A stretch of 64,000 nt of DNA from the NCBI RefSeq assembly GCF_050624435.1, contig NC_134534.1, forward strand, positions 64,627,501 to 64,691,500. Reading direction: 5' to 3'. Positions 36,860 through 49,348 of the stretch are shown here, one piece after another. How positions within the stretch are numbered: the first letter of the stretch is position 1; each line of letters starts with the position of its first letter. The notes beneath the pieces are model-generated. The model ran no database searches. It had not been told where the DNA came from and saw nothing but the letters and a program-made list of their open reading frames with translations. Source of the stretch: Tenrec ecaudatus. Lineage: Eukaryota > Chordata > Mammalia > Afrosoricida > Tenrecidae. The position numbers and the translations under genes were made by a program.

Positions 36860-38200
36860 TGTCTATCTATATAAGATAGGCAGGATAAACAATCCCAAGG
36901 AGAAATCATTGGGACTGATGGTTCCCAGAGTAACAAGGGAGAGGAGGAGGTGGGGGAATAGGAGCGGGGGAGCCAACAAACACAGGGACAAAGGAACAAC
37001 AAGAGATCTAAAATTGATGGTGAGGAGGGCATAAAATGCCTGGTGGGGATCAATCAAGTGCAGTGGAGCCAAAAGGAAGTACATAGAGCCGAATGAAGGT
37101 CTAATATGATAGTGAACAGAAAGAAAGTAAAAGGAAATAGAGGAAAGAACTAGGAGGCAAAATAAATGTATAGAGGTATAAATATAGGCAGGTATGTAAA
37201 TAGATTAATATATAATGATAGGGATGTAGGTCTATGTACATAGGTTATGTATTAAGGTAACAGATGGACAATGGGCCTCTACTCAAGTCTTCCCTCAATG
37301 CAAGAACACTGTTCTAATAACCTGGCATTCTGTGATGCTCACTTTTCCGACACGATCATTGAAGACAAAACAAGTATGAAAGCTAATGTGGTGAATGAAG
37401 CTGATGGTGTACAGCTATTACAAGATATAGAGTCAGGTGTCTTAAAGGCTTGAAGTTAAACAAGCAGTCATATATCAGAGAACCAACAAAGCCCACAGGG
37501 AAGAAGCACACCAACCCGTGTGATCACGAGGTGTTGATGGAATCAAGTGTCAGGTATCAGAAGACCCCAAACAAAAAGCCATTTCTATGTGAAGGAGGGG
37601 GGTCAGAATGGAGACCCAAAGCCGATATGTAGACAATTGGACATCCCCTTACAGAAGGGTCACAAGAAATGGGGGAGCCAGCCAGGGTGCAGTGTAGCAC
37701 TTGCTCCCCACACCCCACTCTCATGATCTGAGTTCTATCTTACACATCTGGCTAGACCAGAGCATGTACATTGGTACAGATAAGAGCTCTTGACACATAG
37801 AATCCAGGACAGATAAACCCCTCAGGACCAGTAGCGATTCCATAAAGGTAGGGGGAAGGTTGGGGGAGAGGAGGAGAAAGGAGGAACTGATCACATTGAT
37901 TGATGTACAACAACACCCGTGCCTCCCCAAGTGGACGAACAATAGAAATATGGGTAAAGGGAGACAGCGGATGGTGTAAAATATGAAAATAAAAATAATT
38001 TATAAACTATCAAGGGTTCACAAGAATGGTGTGATGCGGAGGTAGGGGGATAAAATGAGCTGATACCAAGGGCTCAAGTAGAAAGAAAATGTTTTGGAAA
38101 TGATGATAGTAACATATGTACAAATGCGCTTGATACAATTGATGTATGGGTTGTTATAAGAGCTGTAAGAGCCCCTAATAAAATGATTTATTAAATTTTT

Positions 38201-39015
38201 TAAATGGGCTAAGGACATTCACTGTGCTCCTTCTGACATCTCTCTGGAAAATTAACATTAACTTAAAATCTGAGTCAGCCTCCTTGACAACAAACTGCCC
38301 GTAAAATGTGGCCTGCAGAGCCTTAATTGGGTTTACTGCATGTTCTGAATGTTACTACTATACAAAAGCGCCCAGCATTGGGTCCGATCCTCCTCCACTC
38401 GGTACTGCTTGTGCAGTGTAAAAGAGCATCGTTAATCTGGTGCTTTAATGTAACCAGGCAAAACCAAACACTAACTGTTTACTGGAAAATAACACAAGAA
38501 AAGATAGCAAATGATCTTGATCAGGAATCTAGAGTTCCCACCTGGGGGTGGGGATGTGTGTGGAATACTTGTCTTTCTACCATCGTCCGAGATTGACTTT
38601 AATACGTCAGGTATAACCGTTCAGTGGAACTATTCCAAAGACCTTTGATGATTAATGATATAATGAAGGTGATTCCATCAAACTAGTGTTTCCTCCCCTA
38701 TGAAGCCCGTCACAATCTGCCAAATCAAAGAGAGCAAAGCACAGAACGCCGGTACTTGCCAACACTCTGGGTAATTTTGAAATTCAAGAACACAATTAGA
38801 CCCGAACTACGCATCATTATTAAATTACAGCACGGTTCTGCCATTCTTCTTCCCTTTGTTGCCAAATTAATAGTCGTCACTGGACCTGAAATAGCAAGTG
38901 GCTGTTGAACAGCAGGAAATTATATATAGTACAGAAGGGGTCAAGCAAATTGTATTAGTTGAGGTTTTCGAGCGCATTTTTCACGCTAGATATTAATTCA
39001 GAAGCGCTCCTGAGA
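38201..39015. other. Single-copy block, possible conserved non-coding DNA
   Basis: No repeat family recognised over 800 bases. The composition is balanced, with several homeodomain-type words (ccttaattgggtttac, ccaaattaatagtcgtcact, gatattaattcag). No ORF above 89 codons. Conservation is untested. Confidence 0.4.
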
Positions 39016-39019
39016 TAAA

Positions 39020-39130
39020 CCATTTGATCTTCATGGCATCTGAGGGAGAGAGATAGTGTCATCACGTCCACTTTTCAGAGGAGAACACAGAGACCGAAAC
39101 CCATAAGTAACTTTTCTTATCATACACATT
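39020..39130 (-). mobile_element. MIR relic
   Basis: tccacttttcagaggagaac followed by accgaaacccataagtaact is the MIR core in reverse. Confidence 0.5.
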
Positions 39131-39424
39131 TTGAGTGCTACGGCCAGGAGTACATTTCTTAGTTTTGCTTATACTGTTTCCAGCTAAATGGCAACCTTTA
39201 GCCTCAAGGAGAATGGAAAGATAGTGGGAGGTGGGGGTGACTTGGCTAGTAATCATTGAAAGAGACAGGTCTACTGTCAAAAGAGTCAGGGTGGTGTCAG
39301 AAGAAAAAATAAAATTAAAATTTGAACACAGAAGGTAAGGAATGAGAAAGCAGGGGTAGCTGATAGAAGACATAACAAGACAGACAGAGGCAGCAAAGAC
39401 CACAAAAATGTCCAGTGATATGAG
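39131..39424. other. No recognised feature
   Basis: A 113-codon minus open frame (39062-39403) has no motif. Nothing else was seen. Confidence 0.4.
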
Positions 39425-39970
39425 GCCTAGCAGCTAGAAAGGTAGAACTGGGGTCATGATAGGGGGGGGTGAGGAAGTCTCAAAGAACCAGAGGCATATT
39501 GTGTGTCTCATCGATGTTATATTGCACCTGGTTGACCCATCCACTCCTGTGACCCTTCTGTGAGGGAATGTCCTTGAAGTCTCTGCTCTTACTCATTCAC
39601 AACAGTATGTTTTTTGTTTGGGGTTTTCTGATGCCTGTTACCTGATCCCATCAACGTGTATGATTATAAATTAATGTATTTACATAAATACATGGCTATA
39701 CCTATACCTCTATAAAGAGCTTTTGCCTCCTAGTTCTTTTCTATATTTCCTTTCACCTCCCTTCTGTCTCACTTTCATGCTCACCTTCCATTCCATTCTC
39801 AGTAATTCCTCTGAGATACATTGCAGTTGATCAAACCCCACCAGGCATTCTACACCCTTCTCACCATCGATTCTAGGTCCCTTACTGGTCCCTTGTCCCT
39901 GAGTTTGTTGGCTCCCCACTCCCCCTCCCCGGCCCCTCCTCTCCCATGTCCCCTCCAGAACCACCATATG
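39425..39970 (-). mobile_element. L1 3' UTR fragment, internally deleted
   Basis: Minus-strand blocks gaaaggtagaactggggtca and gatgcctgttacctgatccc are followed directly by tacctctataaagagctttt. The middle of the UTR (several hundred bases present in other copies) is missing at about 39660. Confidence 0.75.
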
Positions 39971-40231
39971 AAGACTATTGATGAGGCAAATTCTTTTTCA
40001 CATATTGATTTACCACAATATAAAAATTTTTTAAAGGGAGTATTGTCTGAAGAAAGCTAAACATTATTATTCTAATTATGTGATAATTAGATAATTTTCT
40101 AGAAAAGACAAAACTATAGAGAAAGTGAAAAGATTATTGGTAGCCATGGGGTATGGAGGAGGGGGACTGGGATAAATAACTGGAGCATGGGTATTTCAGG
40201 GCAATGAAATGACATTGTATGATTCTGTGAT

Positions 40232-40330
40232 TGTAGAGGAGCCCTGGTGGCACAGTGGTTATCCATTGGGCTGCTAACCCAAAGGTCCGCAGTTTGAAAC
40301 CACCACTGCTCGGTGGCAGTGAATTTTTCA
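40232..40330 (+). mobile_element. AfroSINE-like head fragment
   Basis: Well-preserved tRNA-like head: gagccctggtggcacagtgg, ctgctaacccaaaggtccgc, agtttgaaaccaccactgct. Confidence 0.85.
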
Positions 40331-40633
40331 CTTCTGGGTTTTCTTTAGTGAATAATTAAGAATATTATACACTTGTAAAATCCATAGAACTCTACAACAT
40401 AAGGACTAAATCCTAATATAAACTAGGAATTTAAGTTAATAATAATATGTCAATACTGGTTTATCAATGATAACAAATTTTCTACCTCAATGCAAGATGT
40501 ATATGATAAAACAATGTGCTAGAGGTAATGGGCATGCGAGAAGGTAAATGAGAATTCTGTGCTTACTAATGAATTTTTCTGTTATTAAAATTACTATAAA
40601 AATTAAAGATAACTTTTTATGTGTTAGGTGTAA
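40331..40633. other. No recognised feature
   Basis: AT-rich sequence. Confidence 0.4.
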
Positions 40634-40735
40634 TAAGCCCTGGTGCACTGTGAGTTACCGTAGTTGTTGGGCTGCTAACTGCAAGGTCAGCAGTTCAAAA
40701 ATATCAACCTCTCCAAAAAAAAAAAAAATATCTTG
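40634..40735 (+). mobile_element. AfroSINE-like head fragment
   Basis: taagccctggtgcactgtga head, gctaactgcaaggtcagcag B-box region, then an A-run. Confidence 0.75.
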
Positions 40736-40885
40736 GCAATCTTATGATCAAGTGGCAAAAATTATATATTGCAATTATTAATTAAGGCAAAAAATAGCCA
40801 TGATGTTTTACAATATCATATTGAAATAAATATTACATTTGAATTTTTAAAAGAGAGAGAGAAAAAGATAAGACTATGTGCTCCA

Positions 40886-40978
40886 GTAAAGATTTACCAG
40901 TTCGGGAGCCCCATATAGGGTCAAAATGTGTCTCAATCAATTTGGTGGCAATGACTTTGGGTTGGGGTTTGTTTAAAA
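40886..40978 (+). mobile_element. AfroSINE-like 3' domain fragment
   Basis: gagccccatatagggtcaaa, aatttggtggcaatgacttt and ggttggggtttg, the usual 3' end of the family. Confidence 0.65.
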
Positions 40979-42090
40979 TTGCTTAGAGAGTGGGAAACCA
41001 TGCACAAAGTTCCCGCCTAAACGCGAAGTCCAAACAAACCACAGAAAGAACCAGAGAAGGAACATTCCCCTGCACGCAGCACTGGAGGAAGATGCCATTA
41101 TGGCCTCCGGTGCCACCCAATCTGGAGGGTCCGTCCCCGCATGTTTCTCCTGTTCTTTGTGTCTGAACTTCAGACTTACAAAGATGCCTCTGACCATCTG
41201 GGCCACATTGGTGGTTGCCAGGAGCTGAAATAAAGAAGAAATAGGAGGAAACTACTTAAAATAATCATGTTTTACTTTTGTATGATGGAAATGTTTCAGC
41301 ATTAGACAGAGGTGATGGTCTTACAACATTGTACATATACTCAAGAAATTACCATTCACTTTTAAGTGATTGATTTTATGTTGTGCGGTTTTTTCATCTT
41401 AAAAGTTTATTTTTAAAATGCTAACTATTTTTATATGCCTATCTATCTTTCAGCTCTCAATATTTTCAGATGGTAGGTTTCCAAAAATGCTTCTTGAGGA
41501 AGCATGATAATTTTTGCAAAAGCTTAAATCTGCCTTTAAAGACTTTGAATCCTATGTATCACCATTGCTAAGAAAGACCCCTGTGAAGTAATGTAGAGAA
41601 ATAGTTATTGCATGCCACATAATACATACACAAGTGCTCCTTCACCACCATAACAACATCTACCCTCCAGGCACCCGTCTCCTGGAATTACCACTTACAT
41701 GAAAATAAACTTCAGCTGAAAGCTATGAGTAAATCAATTCAAAATAGAATCCCTAACTTGCCAACACTGTGGAGATGTTTACCAATATTCATGCCATTTA
41801 TATGCACTGCTCACTGAAAAAGCAGTTCTTGTTCACATATTGCTCCAAGAATAAATCATATTGACAAGGCAACAAAATGCGGTCAACTCAGAGATTTGTT
41901 GACTAATTACCTATAAAAATCAATCCTTTCCCATTTTATGCTTTCAGACAGCACCCACTCTACGATCCAAACCCATGGCCTTCAAGTCACTTCCTACTCA
42001 TAGCTGCTTCCTACTCCTCTGATAAACGTTGATCCCCCACAGTGAAGACACTGTTTGTTACTGTTTCCTTATGCCTTTTCATGGATGGCA
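40979..42090. other. Mostly unrecognised sequence
   Basis: A weak AfroSINE-like remnant lies at about 41960-42010 (aaacccatggccttcaagtc). Otherwise nothing was seen. Confidence 0.35.
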
Positions 42091-42094
42091 GCTG

Positions 42095-42205
42095 TTGACA
42101 GATATGAATCTTGGATCTGCCTCTTGAAATCTAGTAGGTATGGGGAAAATTATTTTACCTCTCTCAATCTGTTTTCCCATCTTAGAATTGGTTGGTCTTA
42201 GGATT
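42095..42205 (+). mobile_element. MIR relic
   Basis: gatctgcctcttgaaatcta, attattttacctctctcaat and ctgttttcccatcttagaat follow the MIR core on the plus strand. Confidence 0.6.
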
Positions 42206-43159
42206 TTAGAGTACTAAATGTAAGAGATTGATAACTAAGTACTTAATCAATCATATGTTTACATATCCACACCATAAGAATTTGCACTAATTTTCATGTT
42301 AGGAATAATTCAGATAAACTGATGTGCTACTTTTAAATTGGCTAGCATGGCTTCTAACAGAACCAGATTGGATCACGATTGCCTAAGTGTGGAAAGACGG
42401 CAAACTAGACAGGTAGTCTATCCAGACTCTCCACAACAAAAACAGGAGAGACCAAATGATGCAGATACAGAGGATTATCCTGGAGCCCTGGGTTTCAGGG
42501 AAAGGATAGGGAAGATGCTGAACAAAAATAGAAAACTAGGAGATATGAGAAACTGCTTGACACAGCACAGGCATTATGAACTTTGACAAGCCGAGTTCTA
42601 ATTAGGGGAATGACCTGATAATACACTCTGCTCATTCAGGACCATACCGACACCCACATTGATGGCTGGCAACAACTTGCTCCCTATTCCCTCATGGTAA
42701 CCAAAAGCATAGCCAGCCCTCAAGCTCACTTATCCCACAGCCAGTTACACCTCCATCTGCGCAGCCCCTGCTCCATCTGAAGGTGGAGATGTGCCCCCTG
42801 GATTGGTCTGTAAAGGCAGACCATTCCCGGGTTTGGAGACATATGCTCTTTGTCTCCTCAGGCTAGCAGAACACACAAGGCTGAGATGAGTACCTTATCC
42901 CCAGCCACCTCCTGGGCTGGCAGGAATTCCATCTGAAACTAGGATCCCTGCCCACAGGTGCCCTTTGGGAACACAGGAACGCCCTCTGGGACCAGGTGTC
43001 CTACTCCTAGCCATCTTTGACACTGATAGGAATTCTGTCCAGATCCAAATGCCCTGCTCCCACCCTTACTGTCCCCATGGTCTCCTTGGTCATACTGAGT
43101 GCCCTGTCTCCTGAAACCACCTCAACTAACAGCACCACCACCAAGGTGCCCTGGCCCTG

Positions 43160-43510
43160 CTGCCCTGTTTTCCTCTTTCTTTTATGTCTTTATCTTTCAC
43201 TATTTTATTTCATTTTTCTTCTACTTCCTTTTTCTTTTTATGCCTTTACTTTTTCTTGCCTTTTTCTTTACTCTACTCTTGTTCTTTTCCCTTTTTTCAC
43301 CCTTCATAGTTTTGTTTGTTTTTGTTGGGGGTTTTTTGCTTTTTCTCTTTGGTTTTTTTCCCCCTACTCTTTTACTTATTTTTATTCATTGTTTTCTTCT
43401 TGATGGAATTGGTTATTTTTTATTGTTCATTATTCATTTTTAATTTTTACTGCTATCTTTTGTTGTTTTTGCTGTTTTATTTTTTCCATTTCATGTATTT
43501 ATTTACTTAT
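43160..43510. repeat. T/C-rich low-complexity tract
   Basis: Strongly pyrimidine-biased sequence giving Phe-rich false open frames in two phases (43017-43615). Confidence 0.8.
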
Positions 43511-43974
43511 TTATTTATATCAACTATAACTGGAGACAGGAATTGTGACCACACTGAGCAGTTACATACACCCTGCAGCTTTATTTCCTGGATAAGGGGC
43601 ATTATCCACTTCTGATCACTAGTAGACAGTGAGTAACATAAGCCCAACCAGCCATCAACTGCTATTTATGAACAGTAGGGAGCTTTGCATGTACTCCCAT
43701 CCTCTATCGCGCTCACTAGGAGACAATGGTGAGCATCTAAGTGGCAGCAAGCTAGAAAACAAAGTAACACATCCAACCCACTCAGTACCCATTAAATATA
43801 AATGCAATACATAACATCTCTGAAGTAACAGAAAACATCAGTTTACACAGCACAACAAAACAAAATAGAGTGGTCCAAACAAATGAACAAAATACAGAAC
43901 TAGCAGATATTCCTGAGAGGAAAATGGCATTGGAAACAGCTGGTAAGGAATTCAAAAGAGTTATATTTAGATAC

Positions 43975-44475
43975 TGTATTAGGTTGGGTTCTCTAGAGAT
44001 GCAAAACCAGTAGTACTTCCATTTGTTTGTATATAGAAAGAGATTTATATTAAAAAAATTACTTAAATTATTGTAAGAGTACTTAAGTCCAATCTGGTTT
44101 AAGTCAAGCTTCTCCTGACTCATGGAAGCTGACAAACAGGAAGCAGGATGATGGATGATGAAGCCAAGGAAGCAGGGGGCACAATCTGGCAGATGCAGAG
44201 GTAAATGAGTCTGAAGTTGGCCAAATGAATCCACCATTGGTTGTCCACTGAGGATTCTGGGAATTGGCAAGCAAGGCAACATGAAACCAAGGAGCCAGAT
44301 GCAAGATTAAGCTCCAGCAGAAAGTGAAGTCAAAGAGAATTCAACTTTCCATGATCTCTTTCAATACAGAAGACAACACTTCCAAAGAGATGTCACCAGG
44401 TTATAATCCAATTGACAGGTTGGACTCCCATTCTTACCCTGGAGTGTTACATGGCATAAACCCTAACCATCACAT
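43975..44475 (-). mobile_element. LTR-like element, recurring family
   Basis: On the minus strand it starts TGTGATGGTTAGGGTTTATG and ends TCTAGAGAACCCAACCTAAT plus ACA, clear TG...CA ends. It interrupts the HAL1/L1-like ORF1 region. No coding potential beyond an antisense open frame. Confidence 0.75.
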
Positions 44476-44505
44476 GTACCTTTAATACATTGAGAGGAAG
44501 AGCAA

Positions 44506-44508
<3 letters not shown>

Positions 44509-44538
<30 letters not shown>
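44509..44538. repeat. (CA)n microsatellite
   Basis: Fifteen CA units just after the LTR-like element. Confidence 0.95.
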
Positions 44539-44541
<3 letters not shown>

Positions 44542-45375
44542 TCAAGAATATCACAGGTAAGATTCTGGAAGAATTTAGGTAAACACTACAAGAGAAAACT
44601 GACAAAATTAAAGTTGGAAACCAAGCAAAAACAACAAATGGTAATCCAGAAATTAATACTAAGACTTCATAAATAGATCATACATTGAAAGAGCAAAGGA
44701 AAATGCTTGCATCAGTAAAAGACAGAATTAGTGATATTAAAGGAAATGTTCACAATATAAATCTGTTAGAAAAACAGTAAATTAAATTTTTTTAAGTAAA
44801 AAAAGGTAAAAGATGATATGGGACTCCATGGAAAGGGATAACTTGCTTGTGATCAGAATTCCAGAATAGAGAAAGATTAAATAAATAAAAATAAAGTGAA
44901 AATTGTTAAGGACTTGATAGAAGAAAACTGTCCTAGTAACATGCACCCAACCCACATAAAACAGGATAAACCCCAAAAGAAAGTTATGATATTATATCAT
45001 AATCAAACTCTCTGAAAGCAAAGACGGGGAAAAAATCCTGAAAGCTGCTTAGGGGAAATGAAAAGTTACCTGTAAAAGTTAAGCAACAAGACTAAACTCT
45101 GATTTCACCAGGCAGAAAGACAAGAACTACTAGAAAGAGTTCTTCAGAAAGAGAACAAACAATGGCCAATAATATGAGATTAACATACATGATAACACCA
45201 CCTGGAAAGCAACATCATTTTAAATGATTTTAAAAGGGGTCCAAAAGAGTGTCAACATCTTCATAATAGGAATCTCAAAAAAGGAAGAACAAAGACTCAT
45301 GCAAATAACAACAAAAGCAAAGCAATGCAAAGAAGATATACCACTGAAGGTGGTGTTTCCATCTCTCTAATCCTA

Positions 45376-45859
45376 TACCAGAATCTACTCGGTGTCAGTG
45401 AGTGAGTGAGCAAACTTTCACCTAAATAATTCTGCCCTCTTCAATATGCACTACCTCAAAACAACAGTTTTAGCAGCCTTGAGGGATGCAAGTCGTGTTT
45501 CTTTTAAATATTCTTTGAGTATGGGAAATAGAGAGAAACTTAATGGGGCCAGAAATGCAGAGTGGGCGGGATAAGGTTTCCCAACAAAATTCTGCTAGAA
45601 CTGCCCTAACTACTCTTAAAGAACCAGCAGATACAAAAGAAACCTTTTCCTTAAAATTTTAGAAGAAAGGTATGAATATTTAACTCTTATGCTACAGAAT
45701 TTTTTTCTTGTTCCACCTTAAGGAATTCAAAACCTTTTCCTGAACCACATAACTATCTTCTAGTTCTTTAATATATCCTCCCCTTGTTATTATGGTTTTT
45801 ATTTTATTTACCTCACTATTCATGTTAGATTTTAGTATGTTCATTTGTATATTTAAGAT
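45376..45859. other. No recognised feature
   Basis: AT-rich. Part may belong to the flanking L1-like elements. Confidence 0.35.
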
Positions 45860-46856
45860 CATTTGGCATGTGAAAGCCAAGATAGATAACCCTTCAGAAA
45901 CAGCAACAGATGTAATGGTTCCCTCAAAGAACAAAAAAAAATCATACCATTGTGTACTCACCTTCCCAATATGATCGCTGAAGACAAATGGGTGCATAAG
46001 CAAAAGTGGTGAAGAAACATGATGGTGCCCGGCTATCAAAAGATATAGCATCTGGGGTCTTAAAAGCTTGAAGGTAAACAAGCAGCTATCTAGCTCAGAA
46101 GCAACAAAGCTCACATGGAAGCACACCAGCCTGTGTGGTCATGAGGTGTCGAAGGAATCAGGTATCGGGCATCAAAGAACAAAAAATCAAATCATTGTGA
46201 ATGAGGGGGAGTGCAGATTTGGGGTGCAAGACCCATCTGTAGGTAACTGAACATCCCTTTAAAGAAGGGTCACGGGGAAGAGATGGGCCAGTCAGGGTGC
46301 AGTGTAGCAATGATGAAACATACAACTTTCCTCTAGTTCTTTAAGGCTTCGTCCCCACCCACTACCATGATCCGAATTCTACTTTGCAAGTCTGAATGAA
46401 GCAGAGATTGTACACTGGTGCAGATAGGAGCTGGAGGCACAGGGAATCCAGGGTGGATGATCCCTTCAGGACCAGGGGTGTGAGGGGCGATACTGGGAGA
46501 GTAGAGGGTGAGTGGGTTGGAAAGGGAGAACCAATTACAAGGATCTACATGTGACCTCCTCCCTGGGGGACGGACAACAGAAAAGGGGGTGAAGGGAGAC
46601 GCCGGATAGGGCAAGATATGACAAAATAATAATTTATAAATTATCAAGGGCTCATGAGGGAGGGGGGAGCGGGAGGGAGGGGAAAAAAGAGGACTTGATG
46701 CAAAGGGCTTAAGTGGAGAGCAAATGCTTTGAGAGTGATTAGGGCAAAGAATGTACAGATGTGCTTTATACAATTGATGTATGTCTATGTATGGATTGTG
46801 ATAAGAGTTGTATGAGCCCCTAATAAAATGTTAAAAATAAATAAAAATAATAAAAC
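45860..46856 (+). mobile_element. Tenrec-type L1 3' UTR, rearranged subfamily
   Basis: Contains the 3' UTR from the gatagataaccc block to tatgagcccctaataaaatg. Upstream of the ccaatatgatcgctgaagac block it has aaatcataccattgtgtact, the same unusual junction as at 59450-59480, instead of the ccatgatggtcac-type sequence of other copies. Confidence 0.85.
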
Positions 46857-47069
46857 AAGCATACTGCGGAGAGAATGTATCTGGATCCATTCACTGATGA
46901 CAGAAGCATGTTCAAATGCATCTTGTTTGGAATAAAGTAATACGTGTATGAACTGGAACCATAATAGTTACCTCTGGAGTTACCATAATTGTTTAAGTTG
47001 TATTTATTGAAGTACACATGCTATAACATGGGTGAACATTGAACATTTTGTGCTAAGTGAAAGAAAGCA
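46857..47069. other. No recognised feature
   Basis: AT-rich spacer between two L1 3' ends. Confidence 0.4.
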
Positions 47070-47640
47070 GACACAAAGGTCACAAGGAAGAGATGAGCCA
47101 ATCAGGGTGCAATATAGCATCGTTAAAACACACAACTTTCCTCTAGTTATTTAATGCTTCCTCCTTCTGCCTTACAAATCCGGCTAGACCAGAGCATGTA
47201 CATGGGTACAGATAAGAACTGGAAACATGGGGAATCCAGGAGAGATAAACCCCTCAGGACCAATAATGAAAGTAGTGATACCAGGAGGGGAAGGAGAAGG
47301 TGGGGGCGGAGAAAGAGGGAACTGATCACAATGATCTACATATAACCCCCTTCCAGGGGGATGGACAACAGGAAACTGGGTGAAGGGATACATCAGTCAC
47401 TGTAAAACATGAAAAAAATAGTAATAATTTATAAATTATCAAGGGTCCATGAGGGAGGGGGGAGCAGGGAGGAAGGGTAAAAAGATGAGGAGCCGATACC
47501 AAAGGCTCAAGTAGAAAGCAAATGTTTTGAGAGTGATGATGGCAACCAATGTACAAATGTGCCTGACATAATGGATGGATGGATGTATTGTGATAAGAGC
47601 TCTACAAACCCCCAATAAAATAATTTTTAAGAAAAGAAGA
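47070..47640 (+). mobile_element. L1 3' UTR terminus, 5'-truncated
   Basis: Starts at the ggtcacaaggaagagatgag block and ends tacaaacccccaataaaata plus A-rich tail. Confidence 0.85.
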
Positions 47641-47679
47641 AAATATTAAGCCAAAGAAACATAAATGTTCCACCACTAT

Positions 47680-47885
47680 TTTTTTAAACCATTGCCACTG
47701 AGTGTATTTCGATGGATGGTGACGCCATGTGCTAAGAGTAGGACCACTCCAAAAGTTTTCTTGACTGTCATTTTTACCAAAGCAGATCACCAGATGTGTG
47801 TGCCAAGCTGTCCCTCAGTGGGTTGGACCTCGAGCCTTTGGTTAGCAACTTAATATGCACGAAGTACACTCCCCAGGGACCTCTG
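47680..47885 (-). mobile_element. AfroSINE-like tRNA-derived SINE
   Basis: Minus copy: ccattgccactgagtgtatt, ccaaagcagatcaccagatg, cgagcctttggttagcaact, ccccagggacctc. Confidence 0.8.
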
Positions 47886-48586
47886 ACCAGCACTGGCACC
47901 TAAACAGACCTGACTCCCCTTGAACCTTCATGGGCCCCCAAGCCTTTGCCTAGTTAGGCACACACCCAGTATTTCAGAAACTCCTAGAGGCAGATTACCT
48001 AAAAACAATTTATAGTTATCGATAAATGTATTTTAAACTTAGCAAACTTTAGTTGATTTACCTCAGAGATAAATCAATCTGGAACATTTAGAAACTCAAA
48101 TTTTGATTTCCTAATTACTCACTGACCTGAGTATTAGGTATTTAGAACTAACTGGTTGAAACTATCCCCTTTACAACAAGTAACAAATTAAAATTTACTT
48201 CCCCAGGGACTTGCGTTTTGCAGTATGCATCCCAATCTTCTGAGCAATGAAGCATCTTTATTAAATCCTGCTACAAACAATGATACACCGGAGTTTTCCA
48301 GAGGGTTATTCCACAAATTCTTATAGGCACTTGGAGTCTTTCCAGAAGTTACAAATAGGTATACTTAAATATATTGTTTATTGATTTCAGGGTCTGATAG
48401 TTGTTAAGGGCAGACAGTAAAACACCTTTTGCTTACTTTGACCCAAAGGTCCCATAATTCCCACTCTGCAACTTAATCATTTTTCCATCCTGAAAATACC
48501 TTTAGTCTGGATTTGTAAACACCTTAATGCTAAACTATCTAAGTTTTTTACTTAGGTGCAGACATAGGCAGCACTATAGAGCTTCA
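47886..48586. other. No recognised feature
   Basis: Single-copy-looking AT-rich sequence. Confidence 0.4.
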
Positions 48587-48905
48587 ACCAGGAGCCCTAG
48601 TAGCAAGATAGGTAATGTGTTGGTCTGGTAAACTCAAAGTCAACAATTCAAGACCACCAGCCACATCTCGGGAGAAAGATGAGATTTTCTGTGCCCATAA
48701 AGAGCTACAGTCTGTAGCAGTTGTTTCTACTTACAGATGAATACTTACAAGTGACTATTACAAGCTGCTATTTCATAAAAGTAAAACCACAGGGGGAAAA
48801 AGTTGCCATCTCAGAAATAACCCACAGGAGCAGCTCTGCCCTGTCCCACAGAGTCGCTGTGAGTCAGAATCAACTCAATAGCCATCAGTTTGGTTTTTAG
48901 TTAAC
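48587..48905 (+). mobile_element. AfroSINE-like SINE with internal extra sequence
   Basis: Head ggagccctagtagcaagata, middle gagaaagatgagattttctg, then about 100 unrelated bases (48721-48820). The 3' domain gtcgctgtgagtcagaatca and caactcaatagccatcagtt follows. Confidence 0.75.
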
Positions 48906-49014
48906 TTTGAAAAATTGACAACAGTGAGTTTGGATTGGGGTTATGTAGAGCTTCAAGGATAACCCTTTTAAAAATTAACAGTTAAAAATTTTAATAATTC
49001 ATTTTTAACCGTAT

Positions 49015-49105
49015 GTATGTAGACCCCTATGGAGCACAGCCTTTTATTCTGAAACATATGGGAGCATCATAAGTTGGAATTAACTCCACAGGAACTAGTA
49101 TATAT
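49015..49105 (+). mobile_element. AfroSINE-like 3' fragment
   Basis: cccctatggagcacagcctt and cataagttggaattaactcc match the 3' domain. Confidence 0.6.
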
Positions 49106-49147
49106 TCACACGCATATACATATTCAGCTAGCTCCCCCTAAATCAGT

Positions 49148-49340
49148 CAGTGGTTCTCAATCTTCCTAATGCCACAACCCTTTAGCACAGTTCCTCATGT
49201 TGTGGTGGCCCCCGACCATAAGATTTATTTTCATTGCTGCTTCATCACTGTAACTTTTCTACTGTTATGAATCGGACAAACCCTATGAAAAAGTCATTTG
49301 ACCACCAAAGGGGTCGCGCCTCACAGGTTGAGAACCACTG
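49148..49340 (+). mobile_element. SPIN-like nonautonomous hAT element (copy 4)
   Basis: Starts cagtggttctcaatcttcct and ends ggttgagaaccactg, with aaaggggtcgcgcctcacag inside. The right flank ctctaaat matches ccctaaat at 49136-49143. Four bases, cagt, lie between that octamer and the element, a small duplication of its first four bases. Confidence 0.92.
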
Positions 49341-49348
49341 CTCTAAAT

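Larger units (their letters stand above)
42340..45375 (+). mobile_element. HAL1/L1-like 5' UTR and ORF1 relic
   Basis: A long 5' UTR-like part (42340-43900) with a T/C-rich tract (43160-43510) is followed by an ORF1-like region. Broken frames there include KEQRKMLASVKDRISDIKGN and SLKAKTGKKSKLL-type sequence typical of the ORF1p coiled coil and RNA-binding part. The tract gagaggaaaatggcattgga at 43917 starts the ORF1-like stretch. No ORF2 was seen, which fits HAL1 (ORF1-only) elements, but truncation by later L1 insertion at about 45860 is equally possible. An LTR-like element and a CA repeat interrupt it. Confidence 0.55.

Noticed and set aside
36603..37053. Long Phe/Ser-rich, Glu/Gly-rich and Arg-rich frames
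   Set aside because: All are translations of the TTC/TCC triplet expansion.
43782..44282. 166-codon minus-strand open frame
   Set aside because: Spans the boundary between an LTR-like element and an L1-like ORF1 relic, so it cannot be one ancestral gene.
34941..44538. CRISPR-like or tandem-array system
   Set aside because: The periodic sequences are dinucleotide or triplet repeats, with no repeat-spacer organisation, and the genome is mammalian.
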